Shown piece after piece: positions 45,683 through 54,669 of a stretch of DNA of 64,000 nt (the stretch's first letter is position 1; the number at the start of each line of letters is the position of its first letter). Below the pieces are notes generated by a model. The model saw nothing but the letters and a program-made list of their open reading frames with translations, searched no databases and was not told where the DNA came from. A program made the translations under genes and the position numbers. The DNA is taken from positions 434,001-498,000 of the forward strand of contig JAZKBK010000003.1 in assembly GCA_040388625.1 (NCBI GenBank). Reading direction: 5' to 3'. Origin of the DNA: Gemmatimonadota bacterium (GTDB lineage: Bacteria; Gemmatimonadota; Gemmatimonadetes; Gemmatimonadales; Gemmatimonadaceae).

Positions 45683-47131
45683 ATGACAATTCAATTGCAG
45701 CCTAGAGGAATTTCCGGCCGTTGGGGCGTCAGGACCGCGGGGTGGACAGGGGGCCGACTTCTTCTTGTTCTGGGAGCCGCAGTCCTTCCCGTCTTCGCCG
45801 CAGGAGCACAGGGCGCCACCAAGACCCAGGATTCCGTGAGCACTGGCACTCAGCCAGTCACGCTCTCGGAGGCCATCCGGCTCGCGCAGCAGAACTCGCC
45901 GGCGTCTGTCGCCGCGCGTGGAAGTGTGGAGTCTGGCAAGGTGGCTGTTCGCACGGCTTACGGCGCGTTCCTGCCAAGCATCACGGCGAGCTTTGGCGCA
46001 GGTCGCCAGTTCACGGGTGCCGGATCACTTACGCGCGTGAACTCGGCGGGTGAGACTGTAACCATTGCCGGCGATAAATGGAACTACAACAACTCGCTCG
46101 GATTCAGCGCTCAGCTGTTCAACTTCCAGAACATTCCGAACCTTCAGGCTGCGAAGGCCGAGGCGGCGGCGGCCACGCAAGCCGAGGTCACGCAATCGTT
46201 CACAATCGCGCTGAACGTGGAGCAGCAGTTCTACGCTTCGCTCTCGGCGCTCGAGAGTGAACAGGCAGCACGCACCCAGCTGGCGCAGGCGGTCCAGCAA
46301 CTGGATGCTTCGCGCCGGCGCGTTGTAGCGGGTGCCGCTACCGCGTCCGATTCGCTGACCGCGGTCGTGCAAATCGCGAATGCACAACTGGCGCTTCGCA
46401 GTGCGCAGAATGCGAGGCGCGACGCCAACGCGACGCTCACTCGACTGGTCGGATCGAGCGTGCCACTGTCGGCTGCGCTGAACGATCCGGAAGTAACAGC
46501 GCGCGACACGGTGCAGATCGACAGCGCCGCAGTTGTCGCCCGGGCGGAGGCAGCACCCAATATTGCGCAGGACGTCTATCTGCTGGCGGCCGCCGAACAG
46601 CGGCGCAAGGCAGCACGCGCCGCGTATCTCCCGACACTCAGCGCGAACTACTCACGTGGCGGGAGCGGCGCCGGAGCTTACGGGCTTGGCAACAACCCTT
46701 TCATATATACCGGACAGCTCAACTTCTCACTGAGCATACCGATTTTCAATGGATTCCAGAGGGAAGGACAGTTGGCGAACGCCGCCATCAATCAGGCCAA
46801 CGCTGCGGCGACGCTACGGGACGCCAAGCTGGCAGCACAGCAACTGTCCGTGCAGTTCATCGATGCGCTTCGTCTCGGACAGGAGCAGATCCTTGTGCAG
46901 ACGGCGTCGATCGCCGCGGCAACTGAAAACCTGCGCGTGGTGCAGCAGCGGTACAATCTCGGACTATCAACCATCGTGGACTTGTTAACAGCTCAGACGA
47001 CATTGAACCAGGCACAAGCAAACCTCATCGCCGCGCGCAACACAGTACGGTTGGCAACGGCGCAGATCGAAGCACTCATTGGGCAGCCACTCGTCACCGT
47101 AACAACCGGATCGAACGGAGTCACACGATGA
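45683..47131 (+). CDS. TolC family outer membrane efflux protein
   Basis: Outer membrane channel subunit of 482 residues with a signal peptide (LLLVLGAAVLPVFAAGAQG region). The duplicated helical hairpin pattern includes SLEAIRLAQQNSP-like start and NLAAAEQ/NLRVVQQRYNLGLSTIVDLLTAQ, where YNLGLSTIVDLL is the TolC-family signature for the conserved second repeat. ATGA overlap with the MacA-like gene shows translational coupling. It forms the tripartite export unit with the next two genes. Confidence 0.9.
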   Translation: MTIQLQPRGISGRWGVRTAGWTGGRLLLVLGAAVLPVFAAGAQGATKTQDSVSTGTQPVTLSEAIRLAQQNSPASVAARGSVESGKVAVRTAYGAFLPSITASFGAGRQFTGAGSLTRVNSAGETVTIAGDKWNYNNSLGFSAQLFNFQNIPNLQAAKAEAAAATQAEVTQSFTIALNVEQQFYASLSALESEQAARTQLAQAVQQLDASRRRVVAGAATASDSLTAVVQIANAQLALRSAQNARRDANATLTRLVGSSVPLSAALNDPEVTARDTVQIDSAAVVARAEAAPNIAQDVYLLAAAEQRRKAARAAYLPTLSANYSRGGSGAGAYGLGNNPFIYTGQLNFSLSIPIFNGFQREGQLANAAINQANAAATLRDAKLAAQQLSVQFIDALRLGQEQILVQTASIAAATENLRVVQQRYNLGLSTIVDLLTAQTTLNQAQANLIAARNTVRLATAQIEALIGQPLVTVTTGSNGVTR

Positions 47132-48762
47132 ACGGACGTACCAAGCTGCTCCTCGCATTGGCGGTAACGTCAATCGGCGCTTGCAGCAAGAAGAAGAATG
47201 ACCAGGCAGCGGTTCCCACCGTTGCGATCGGACGTCGCGATATCATCGTCACGGCCCAGGCAACGGGAACCGTAGAGCCGGAAGATACGGTGCCAGTGAA
47301 ATCTCAGGCATCGGGCCTCGTAATGAAGATGCCGGTAGAGATCGGCCAGGTCGTCAAACCGGGCGATCTGCTGGTGCAGATCGACACGCGCACTCTGAAC
47401 AACGATTACCAGCGCACCAAGTCAGCTGAAGCTGCCGCGGAGGCGAACGTCACAGTTACCAAGGCCGCGCTGCAGCGCGCGAATGACCTGTATGCGCAGA
47501 AGGTGATAACGGCCGACGAGCACGAGACGGCGATCATCAATGCGGCCAACGCAACGTCGCAACTGGTCGCCGCGCAGGCCGCGCTCAGCACCGCGCAACA
47601 GAACCTCGACTATGCAACGCTCCGGTCGCAGGTCTCCGGTACGGTCATCAGCAAGACCGCGGCTGTCGGCACGGTAGTTTCATCGGCCACATCGAACGTT
47701 GGTGGTGGTAGCACGATTCTTACGGTGGCCGATCTGCACCATGTTCGCATGCAGGCGCTCGTCAACGAGACCGACGTCGGCAACGTTCACGAAGGCATGC
47801 CGGTCTCGGTCACGATCGACGCGTTTCCCGGCCGCACGTTCGCCGGCACCGTGGAGAAGGTTCAGCCGCAGGCTGTCATCCAGAACAGCGTTACCATGTT
47901 CCCGGTTCTCGTTTCTCTGCCGAACACGGATCTGGCGCTGCTCCCAGGCATGAACGGCGAAGTTTCCATCATAACGCAGCAACGGCGTAACGTGATCGCA
48001 GTACCGAACGACGCCGTGAGAAGCATGAAGGACGCAGTCGATATCGGCGCAGAGCTTGGCATCAGTCAGGACACGATGGACGCGCTCGGTGTGCGCCGTG
48101 GTGGCGGCGGGTTTGGCGCTGGTGGCGCTGGCGCAGCTGGTGGTGCCGGTGGCGCGGGTGGTGGAGGCGGTGCGCGTGCCGGTGGAGGTCGCGGTGGTCG
48201 CGGTGCCGGTGGCGGAGCCGGCGGTGCCGGTGGTGCCGGTGGTGGTGGCGGTGGGTTCGGAGGCGGCATCACGGTGCCGGATTCCGTCTGCACCGGCGTA
48301 ATGGCCAAGCTCAACAAGGTCAATGCGCGTGCCCTGCTCGACTCTGTACGCGCTCAGACCCGTGCTGGCACGATTGATTCGGCAACAGCCCACAAGAAGA
48401 CGGAAGCGATCTACAAGAGTGCGAGCGTCTCGGCCGATACGGCGCGTGCATGTCTGCGCGCAGCGTTCGCGGGCGGTGGATCGGGCGCCATTGGCGCACC
48501 GGTCGTAGCATTCGTGAAGACGCCGACGGGATGGTCGCCGCGGATGGTAAGACTCGGAGTCAGCGACTTCGATTACACCGAAGTGATCAGCGGACTGAAG
48601 GAAGGCGATGAGGTCGGGCTTCTCGCCACCATAGCTCTCCAGGCGTCACGCGACAAGTCCAGCGCGCGCGCAAGGTCGATGGTTGGTGGTGCATTGCCAG
48701 GTGGAAGCAATACGACCCGACCAGCCGCTGGTGGAGCGGGAGGAGGAGGACGTCCAAGATGA
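47128..48762 (+). CDS. MacA-like periplasmic adaptor (lipoprotein) with a glycine-rich insertion
   Basis: Periplasmic membrane-fusion protein of the RND/MacA class, 544 residues. A lipobox-like TSIGAC ends the signal peptide. The lipoyl and hairpin parts include TVEPEDTVPVKSQASG and a coiled-coil hairpin (about residues 95-150), then the beta-barrel region with NETDVGNVHEGMPVSVTIDA. Around residues 325-385 a low-complexity stretch of Gly and Ala interrupts the otherwise normal membrane-proximal domain; the sequence after it (PVVAFVKTPTGWSPRMVRLG) resumes the family pattern. Links TolC to the MacB-type permease; all three genes overlap as ATGA. Confidence 0.88.
   Translation: MNGRTKLLLALAVTSIGACSKKKNDQAAVPTVAIGRRDIIVTAQATGTVEPEDTVPVKSQASGLVMKMPVEIGQVVKPGDLLVQIDTRTLNNDYQRTKSAEAAAEANVTVTKAALQRANDLYAQKVITADEHETAIINAANATSQLVAAQAALSTAQQNLDYATLRSQVSGTVISKTAAVGTVVSSATSNVGGGSTILTVADLHHVRMQALVNETDVGNVHEGMPVSVTIDAFPGRTFAGTVEKVQPQAVIQNSVTMFPVLVSLPNTDLALLPGMNGEVSIITQQRRNVIAVPNDAVRSMKDAVDIGAELGISQDTMDALGVRRGGGGFGAGGAGAAGGAGGAGGGGGARAGGGRGGRGAGGGAGGAGGAGGGGGGFGGGITVPDSVCTGVMAKLNKVNARALLDSVRAQTRAGTIDSATAHKKTEAIYKSASVSADTARACLRAAFAGGGSGAIGAPVVAFVKTPTGWSPRMVRLGVSDFDYTEVISGLKEGDEVGLLATIALQASRDKSSARARSMVGGALPGGSNTTRPAAGGAGGGGRPR
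48098..48270 (+). repeat. Glycine-rich low-complexity coding repeat
   Basis: Tandem imperfect GGTGCC/GGTGGC-type codon repeats encode a nearly all Gly/Ala segment within the MacA-like gene. It is in frame and retained in full, and it probably makes a flexible linker. The complementary strand also stays open as a proline-rich frame, which is a shadow of this repeat. Confidence 0.75.
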
Positions 48763-49982
48763 TGCCCGTTGGAGAAACCATATCGATCGCGATGACCGCA
48801 CTCCGAGCCAACAAGATGCGCTCGGTGCTCACGATGCTCGGCGTGGTTATCGGCGTCGGAGCGGTCATTGCGATGGTGGCGATCGGAAATGGAGCCCAGG
48901 AGGCAGTGAAGGCGCGGATATCCGCGCTCGGAACAACTCTGATTTCGATCTCGCCGGGACAGATCTTTTCGCGCGGTCTCGCATCGAGCACCGACCGCGC
49001 GAAGTTGACGATGGCGGATGCCGAAGCACTCCGGACGAACGCGAAGCTCATCACGCAGGTCGAGCCGGAGATGCAGAAGACGGCGCAGGTTCAGTATCTC
49101 AACAAGAACACCAGCACCGACATCATCGGTACCACTTTGAATTACCCGCAGGTTCGCCTCTACACCGTCGCGTCCGGACGCATGTTCACGAACGCGGAGG
49201 ACAAGGGCAGCCAGCTGGTTGCGGTACTCGGTGACGCCGTACTTCAGGACCTCGGTATCACGAATGGCGAGTCGGTCATTGGCGAGACCATCCGAATCCA
49301 GGGAATCCAGTTCAGGATCGTCGGAACTCTGGCACCAAAGGGTCAGGGCACCGGATTCGGCAACCCCGATGATGAAGTCCTCATCCCCATCACGACGATG
49401 CGCTACCGCATCTATGGCAGAGATCAGCTACGTACGATCAATGTGCTCGCTCCCAACGATTCGCTGGTAACGGCGACGATGGCCGAGGCGCAGTCGATCC
49501 TCGCGCGTGCGCACCGGCTCCGGCCGGGCGCCGAGAGCGACGTCAACATTCGAAGTCAGGCCGACTTCCTCAACACACTCGGGGAGACGACGGCGACGTT
49601 TACGTACCTGCTTGCCGGCATCGCAGCGGTCAGTCTGATTGTGGGCGGAATCGGCATCATGAACATCATGCTCGTATCGGTGACGGAGCGCACGCGTGAG
49701 ATCGGAGTGCGCAAGGCCCTTGGCGCGACACGATTGAACATCCTCCTCCAGTTCCTTATAGAGGCCGTGGTCCTCTGCATGCTGGGCGGTATCGGCGGGA
49801 TTCTGATTGGAGGCGGAGGCGCACTGGCGATGACGAAGATCGCCAACTGGAACGCATCGATTTCGGTGAGCGCGGTCCTCGTGGCATTCGCGTTTTCCGC
49901 CGTCGTCGGAATATTGTTCGGCGTGTGGCCAGCGCGTCGCGCAGCTTCGCTCAACCCGATCGACGCACTGCGCTACGAGTAG
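48759..49982 (+). CDS. MacB-type ABC transporter permease (FtsX domain, no ATPase)
   Basis: Inner-membrane permease of 407 residues. MacB_PCD periplasmic domain lies between a first membrane segment (TMLGVVIGVGAVIAMVAIG) and three C-terminal ones including VSLIVGGIGIMNIMLVSVTERTREIG, the FtsX signature with the EIGVRKALGA block. It has an ATGA overlap with the MacA-like gene and a strong GGAGGAGGA Shine-Dalgarno. No ATP-binding subunit gene is in the operon, so one must be encoded elsewhere. A terminator follows 23 bases after the stop. Confidence 0.92.
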   Translation: MMPVGETISIAMTALRANKMRSVLTMLGVVIGVGAVIAMVAIGNGAQEAVKARISALGTTLISISPGQIFSRGLASSTDRAKLTMADAEALRTNAKLITQVEPEMQKTAQVQYLNKNTSTDIIGTTLNYPQVRLYTVASGRMFTNAEDKGSQLVAVLGDAVLQDLGITNGESVIGETIRIQGIQFRIVGTLAPKGQGTGFGNPDDEVLIPITTMRYRIYGRDQLRTINVLAPNDSLVTATMAEAQSILARAHRLRPGAESDVNIRSQADFLNTLGETTATFTYLLAGIAAVSLIVGGIGIMNIMLVSVTERTREIGVRKALGATRLNILLQFLIEAVVLCMLGGIGGILIGGGGALAMTKIANWNASISVSAVLVAFAFSAVVGILFGVWPARRAASLNPIDALRYE

Positions 49983-50004
49983 CACAGCCGCGTGGTTCGA
50001 AGTG

Positions 50005-50041
50005 AAAGGGGACTCTGCATTCGCAGAGCCCCCTTTTTTTC
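50005..50041 (+). terminator. Rho-independent terminator after the MacB permease gene
   Basis: Stem built from 50005-50018 and 50023-50036 with one A-C mismatch and an ATTC-type loop, followed by seven T. It ends the tripartite efflux operon and lies just before the convergent iron ABC genes. Confidence 0.88.
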
Positions 50042-50059
50042 GTCACGCTGTCGCCAGTC

Positions 50060-50845
50060 CTACAGCGTGAAGCGCCACATCTCTTCACCACCAGCCGGAT
50101 CCGGAATCCGTCGCGCAGTTACCCGAAACACCCGCTCGATGAGCTCGGTAGAGAGCTCCCGGGCATCGTCGGCTTCCTTTACGAGGCGGCCATTTTCCAT
50201 TAGAAAGAATGCATCTCCGTAGTGGAACGCGACGTTCATGTCGTGAAGAATCGCAACGACAGTGCATTCATGCGCCAGCAATTCACGCGCAACATCGAGC
50301 AGATGAATCTGGTAGTGAACGTCGAGGCTCGCCGTTGGTTCATCCAGAAAGAGATAGTTGTGAGCCGACGCACCGTCGTAGCTCCATATCTGCGCGAGTA
50401 CGCGCGCCAGCTGCACTTTCTGCTGCTCGCCGCCGGACAGCGTAGGATAGTGTTGCGCATGCCGGTCGAGCATTCCCACCATCTCGAGCGCGCGATCGAC
50501 GATCTCGACGTCGTGAGCCCCCGGAGAGCGACCGTAGTGCGGATACCGCCCCATCAGAACGACATCCCGCACCGGCAGCGGAAAGGCGAGCTCGACGTGC
50601 TGCGACAGCACCGCACGCCTCCGCGCCAGCTCGGCCGGTCCAAAATCGCGCACAGATCTTCCATCGTACGTGACGTGGCCGGCCGAGGGCCGCAACAGTC
50701 CGGTAGCGATCTTGAGCAGCGAGGACTTTCCGGCGCCGTTCGGTCCCAGAATTACGTTGAAGCGCCCACGACGGAAACGCGCAGTGACATCGTCGAGAAT
50801 CAGATTGCCGCCAGCGCGATAGCTGGCTCCGACCACCTCAACCAT
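50060..50845 (-). CDS. Iron/heme ABC transporter ATP-binding protein
   Basis: FecE/HmuV-type ATPase of 261 residues: Walker A GPNGAGKSSLL, signature LSGGEQQKVQLARVL, Walker B YLFLDEPTASLD and the H-loop LHDMNVAFHYG. It overlaps the permease stop by eight bases and starts at ATG 50845. HmuV-like spacing in the signature region suggests heme or siderophore uptake. No periplasmic binding protein or TonB receptor gene is nearby. Confidence 0.92.
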   Translation of the reverse strand: MVEVVGASYRAGGNLILDDVTARFRRGRFNVILGPNGAGKSSLLKIATGLLRPSAGHVTYDGRSVRDFGPAELARRRAVLSQHVELAFPLPVRDVVLMGRYPHYGRSPGAHDVEIVDRALEMVGMLDRHAQHYPTLSGGEQQKVQLARVLAQIWSYDGASAHNYLFLDEPTASLDVHYQIHLLDVARELLAHECTVVAILHDMNVAFHYGDAFFLMENGRLVKEADDARELSTELIERVFRVTARRIPDPAGGEEMWRFTL

Positions 50846-51941
50846 AAAAGCTCGCCGCGCCGCGCCGTTGCTGCCGAAGCAGAATCCAGAGGAATACCGG
50901 CGCGCCCACAACCGCCGTTATGATCCCGACCGGCAGCTCCGCCGGTGGGATTATCATGCGCGCCACGATGTCGACTACAGACATCATCACCGCACCCAGC
51001 AATGCGGACGCAGGAATCAGGAATGTGTAATCGGAAGACTTGAGCATTCTCAACACGTGTGGAATCACGAGTCCAACGAAAGCGATGACACCAACCATCG
51101 CAGTTGCAACGGCAACCATCACCGTGTTGACTATGATGAGCCGCAGGATCAGTTTCTCGGGTTCCGCGCCGAGAAAGGCAGCCTCGTCCTCACCCAGCAT
51201 GAGCGCATTGAGCGACTTTCCATGTCGAATGGAAATGGCGAAGCATCCAGCGAACGCTGCAGCCACCATCACGACACCGCGCCAGTCGGCCGTCGTGAAA
51301 GTGCCAAGGTTCCAGAAGGTGATGTTGCGCGCCTGTGGATCGCGTGCGACATACGAGAGAAAACCGGTGCCTGCTCCGCATACGGCATTCACTGCGATGC
51401 CAGCCAGCAGCAACGTGAAGACGTTGACCTTTCCGAACGAGGTGGAAACGCGGTACACCAGCATGGTCGCCGCGAACGCGCCGACGAATGCCATCACGGG
51501 CACCGCCAGCGATCCGAGCGGCCGGGCCAGCGCGCTCGTGGTTCCAAACACGAACACCAGGGATGCGCCGAGCGCCGCACCGGCGGAAGTCCCTGCGAGT
51601 CCTGGCTCGACTATCGGATTCCTGAATATTCCCTGCATCAACGTGCCGGAGACCCCCAGCACCGCTCCGGTCAGTGCCGCGAGGAATACGCGCGGCAATC
51701 TGAGCTGAAGAAATACGTTGCGGTTGAGCGTGTCGGATGGCGTCGTCCTGATCCACCCAAAGCCTTCACCGACGTATCGCACCATCTCGGAAGGGGTGAA
51801 CGTGAACGCGCCGATTCCAGCCGAGGCGATAAGCGACGCGAGCAGAACGACTCCGAGAACAAAGTATGTTCCCGAATAAGCCGAGCGATTCAGCATTTCA
51901 TGAATGGTGACCGGATTTGATGGCCGCGTCCGAACCCGCAT
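50838..51941 (-). CDS. FecCD/BtuC-family iron ABC permease
   Basis: Polytopic permease of about 367 residues with the FecCD pattern: PSEMVRYVGEGF, RLPRVFLAALTGAVLGVSG, GIFRNPIVEPGLAGTSAGA, and FVGLVIPHVLRML near the coupling region, followed by PAELPVGIITAVVGAPVFLW. ATG 51941 was chosen (the TTG at 51947 and ATG 51896 are alternatives). It is divergent from the arylsulfotransferase gene across about 90 AT-rich bases, and pairs with the ATPase gene downstream. Confidence 0.92.
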   Translation of the reverse strand: MRVRTRPSNPVTIHEMLNRSAYSGTYFVLGVVLLASLIASAGIGAFTFTPSEMVRYVGEGFGWIRTTPSDTLNRNVFLQLRLPRVFLAALTGAVLGVSGTLMQGIFRNPIVEPGLAGTSAGAALGASLVFVFGTTSALARPLGSLAVPVMAFVGAFAATMLVYRVSTSFGKVNVFTLLLAGIAVNAVCGAGTGFLSYVARDPQARNITFWNLGTFTTADWRGVVMVAAAFAGCFAISIRHGKSLNALMLGEDEAAFLGAEPEKLILRLIIVNTVMVAVATAMVGVIAFVGLVIPHVLRMLKSSDYTFLIPASALLGAVMMSVVDIVARMIIPPAELPVGIITAVVGAPVFLWILLRQQRRGAASFYG

Positions 51942-52031
51942 TAACAAAGCATAAATAGTTCATTAACAGCCTAATGTAAGCTGTCCGCTGGCGTCGAATG
52001 CGCGCAAACGCAAAACCCAACGAACCGCTCC

Positions 52032-53495
52032 GTGACCACGATAACGACCGTCCGCCTCACACTCGCCAGTGCAGCCATTCTCGCCTCTGCGGTCGGCTGC
52101 AGTGACAGGTATGCCGACCCCAGCCTGACGGAACCGCCTGCGCCGCTCGCCGTCAGGATGATCAACACCAATCCAGACCTTCCCGACGCCGCTGAAGTCG
52201 GCTTCATGCAAGGCACCGCGGATTCAGTGCGCGCGCACTACGCCTCATCCGACAGCAGCGACGTTGGAGTGACACCATGGTCCCGGGCTGGGCAGGGAAC
52301 ACTCTCCCTGATCGGTCTGCGCGCAGGGACGTCCTACACCATCATGCTCGAAGCACGTCGCGGCGCGACGTCAGTGCTCGGGCCCGGCGCGTCATACACA
52401 TCTCCACCGTTACCGCAGGCACTTGCCGGCGTAAGCATGACGCTCGTGTCCGGCACGCCGCCCACATCCGGTTACACACTCACCGCCATCTCCGGCATCG
52501 CGGGTCACGGCTACCTTATCGCGTTCGATGGAGCCGGAAACATCCGTTGGTATCATGACTGCGGTCCGTTGTACGTGCAGGAAGCGAAGCAGCAGAGCAA
52601 CGGGGACATGACCGTGTATGTGGGCAACTCGAGAGGAGGAGATCCAGACCCGGGTGCATTTGTCGAGATAACCCCCAAAGGCGACTCGGTAAGGAGCATC
52701 ACAGCGACGGGCAGCGAGTACACCGACGGTCACGAACTGATCGTCACAAGCGACGCAAACGGAGCGCGCACTGCGGACTATCTGTTTGGATACGACATCC
52801 GCGACATCGATCAGTCGGCATATGGCGGCGACACCGATGACCAGGTCGCGGGGCATCAGCTCATTCGAATCAGCGCAACTGGCGCGGTCGACACGCTCAT
52901 GCAGGGATGGTCATACTGGACCCATGACGACAAGGTCGACCCTCCACTGAATGACCAGTCCATCGATCACCCCAACTCAATCGATTTCGATCTCGACGGC
53001 GGAATAATCGCGTCGTTCCGCAACCTCGGCGCGATCGTAAAGATCGATCCGAACACACACAAGGTCCTCTGGCAGCTCGGCGGCGCGCGCAATCAATTCA
53101 CGTTCATCAACGATCCGCAAAACGGCTTCAGCGGACAACATTCAGTGCGTGTGCTACCGAACGGCCATTTCCTCTTGTTCGACAACGGCGTGTCCAACAC
53201 GCCCGGCGCTTCACGGGCAGTCGAATACGCAGTGGATGAATCGGCGAAGACGGCGACGATGGTGTGGCAATATGTCCCGCAACCGTCCGTATTCAATCAG
53301 TTCACGGGATCGGTGCAGCGACTCGCCAACGGCAATACGGTAGTTGCGTGGACCAACTTCGGACTTGTCGATGAAGTCGCACCGAGCGGCGCGCTCGTCA
53401 ATCGCATGCAGCTCAACTCCGCGCCCGGCGTGGCCGCCACCGCAGCGTATCGCGCAATTCGCATCGACAATCTGTATCGCTACGTCAAACCATGA
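52032..53495 (+). CDS. Arylsulfotransferase (ASST)-like lipoprotein
   Basis: Exported protein with a signal peptide and lipobox SAVGC at about residues 19-23. The central part is a six-bladed propeller, with repeated YLIAFDGAGNIRWYHD, GAFVEITPKGDSV, GAIVKIDPNTHKVLWQLGG and ASRAVEYAVDESAKTA blocks. The motif DHPNSIDFDLDG fits the substrate/catalytic His region of arylsulfotransferases, which transfer sulfate between phenols without PAPS. The start is GTG 52032. Ends beside a GC hairpin overlapping the convergent M28 gene. Arylsulfotransferase function is inferred from family pattern. Confidence 0.8.
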   Translation: MTTITTVRLTLASAAILASAVGCSDRYADPSLTEPPAPLAVRMINTNPDLPDAAEVGFMQGTADSVRAHYASSDSSDVGVTPWSRAGQGTLSLIGLRAGTSYTIMLEARRGATSVLGPGASYTSPPLPQALAGVSMTLVSGTPPTSGYTLTAISGIAGHGYLIAFDGAGNIRWYHDCGPLYVQEAKQQSNGDMTVYVGNSRGGDPDPGAFVEITPKGDSVRSITATGSEYTDGHELIVTSDANGARTADYLFGYDIRDIDQSAYGGDTDDQVAGHQLIRISATGAVDTLMQGWSYWTHDDKVDPPLNDQSIDHPNSIDFDLDGGIIASFRNLGAIVKIDPNTHKVLWQLGGARNQFTFINDPQNGFSGQHSVRVLPNGHFLLFDNGVSNTPGASRAVEYAVDESAKTATMVWQYVPQPSVFNQFTGSVQRLANGNTVVAWTNFGLVDEVAPSGALVNRMQLNSAPGVAATAAYRAIRIDNLYRYVKP

Positions 53496-53505
53496 GTGCC
53501 GTGCT

Positions 53506-53530
53506 GCCGGCGCCTCAGCGAGGCGCCGGC
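53506..53530. other. GC-rich hairpin at the convergent ASST/M28 junction
   Basis: A 10-bp perfect stem (53506-53515 and 53521-53530) with a five-base loop that overlaps the last codons of the M28 gene. No T run, so a weak bidirectional barrier rather than a standard terminator. Confidence 0.4.
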
Positions 53531-54579
53531 TGGCCGCCGGGATTCCAGTGCGGCAGCGGGCCATCCGCCAGAATCCTTACCGCCTTCACACCCGCCTGAA
53601 TGACGCGCGTCATGTGATGGAAATCGACGCGCGACAGCTCGTCCGACGGCTTATGGTAGTCCGTGTGCATGTTGTAGCTCGACATCGTGTGCGCCGGAAT
53701 ACCCATCTCCGCATAAGCGATGTTGTCACTTCGCTCGAAGAAGTGCTGGTCCGGGCGCTTGTCGGGACCAATCGGCAGGCCCGCGGCTGCGAACATCGGC
53801 CCCATCGTCGAGCGGTCGTATCCCGTCAGCCATGCGCGTCCCACGCCGCCTGACAACGAGTCCGGACGACCGATCATCTCGATCTCGAGATTAGACACGA
53901 CCGCCTTGAGCGCAACCGGCGGATGCTGGATGAACCAGCGAGTACCCAGCAGGCCAACCTCCTCGCCCGTCGTAGCGACAAAGAGAATGGTGCGCCGCGG
54001 TGCTGGTCCAGCCGCGATCGACCGGGCAATCTCCACAACGGCCGTCGTGCCGGATGCATCGTCGTCCGCGCCGTTGTAGATCGAATCGCCGTCAACAGCC
54101 TTGCCGATTCCGAGGTGGTCATAGTGAGCGTCCACGAGGACGACTTCCTGGGATAGAGCCGGATCACTTCCACGGATCATCCCCACCACGTTGACTCCGA
54201 GCTTGCGGTGGTCGGCCGGAAAGGTGTCGAGTGCCGCGAAACTCGCCGCCAGTGTCAGCCGCTCCTGGCCGTTGGCCCGGCGCGTGACAGCGATCGGAAC
54301 GCGCTGGAAATAGCCGCTATCTCCCTGTGGAACCAACCCGATCGACCTCATTTGCCCCGCGATGAATGCCGCGGCCTTGGCGGAGCCACGCGAGGCGGTC
54401 ATGCGCCCTTCCATCGAGTCGTCGGCCAATGCCGCCATCACCGCCCGCACTTGCGATTCTGCCACTGGGGCACCGGCCGCCACCGGCTGGCGCGGAATTC
54501 CCGCGGATGCACAGGCAAGAGCCCCGAAAATGGCCATTACGCCGGTCGTGCCGAGGGATCGTTTTATCATTCTATTCAT
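53515..54579 (-). CDS. M28 family zinc peptidase, exported
   Basis: Aminopeptidase-like metallopeptidase with a signal peptide (VMAIFGALACASA). Zinc ligands and catalytic residues are visible: AHYDHLG, the bridging Asp in YNGADDDASGTTA, TTGEEVGLLGTRW with the general base Glu, and the late HTDYHKPSDEL His. Length of 354 is normal. The C terminus overlaps the hairpin shared with the arylsulfotransferase gene. Likely periplasmic or secreted, degrades peptides. Confidence 0.93.
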   Translation of the reverse strand: MNRMIKRSLGTTGVMAIFGALACASAGIPRQPVAAGAPVAESQVRAVMAALADDSMEGRMTASRGSAKAAAFIAGQMRSIGLVPQGDSGYFQRVPIAVTRRANGQERLTLAASFAALDTFPADHRKLGVNVVGMIRGSDPALSQEVVLVDAHYDHLGIGKAVDGDSIYNGADDDASGTTAVVEIARSIAAGPAPRRTILFVATTGEEVGLLGTRWFIQHPPVALKAVVSNLEIEMIGRPDSLSGGVGRAWLTGYDRSTMGPMFAAAGLPIGPDKRPDQHFFERSDNIAYAEMGIPAHTMSSYNMHTDYHKPSDELSRVDFHHMTRVIQAGVKAVRILADGPLPHWNPGGQPAPR

Positions 54580-54669
54580 CTACTGATGTCTCACTCGAAT
54601 GAAATTCCGCTGTAACAGGAACCGATCCAGTCACAAAAGCGGTGGAATTGTCGTGCATATTGGTCATCA

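Noticed and set aside
48066..48323. Proline-rich minus-strand frame
   Set aside because: It is the complement of the glycine-codon repeat in the MacA-like gene and reflects base composition only.
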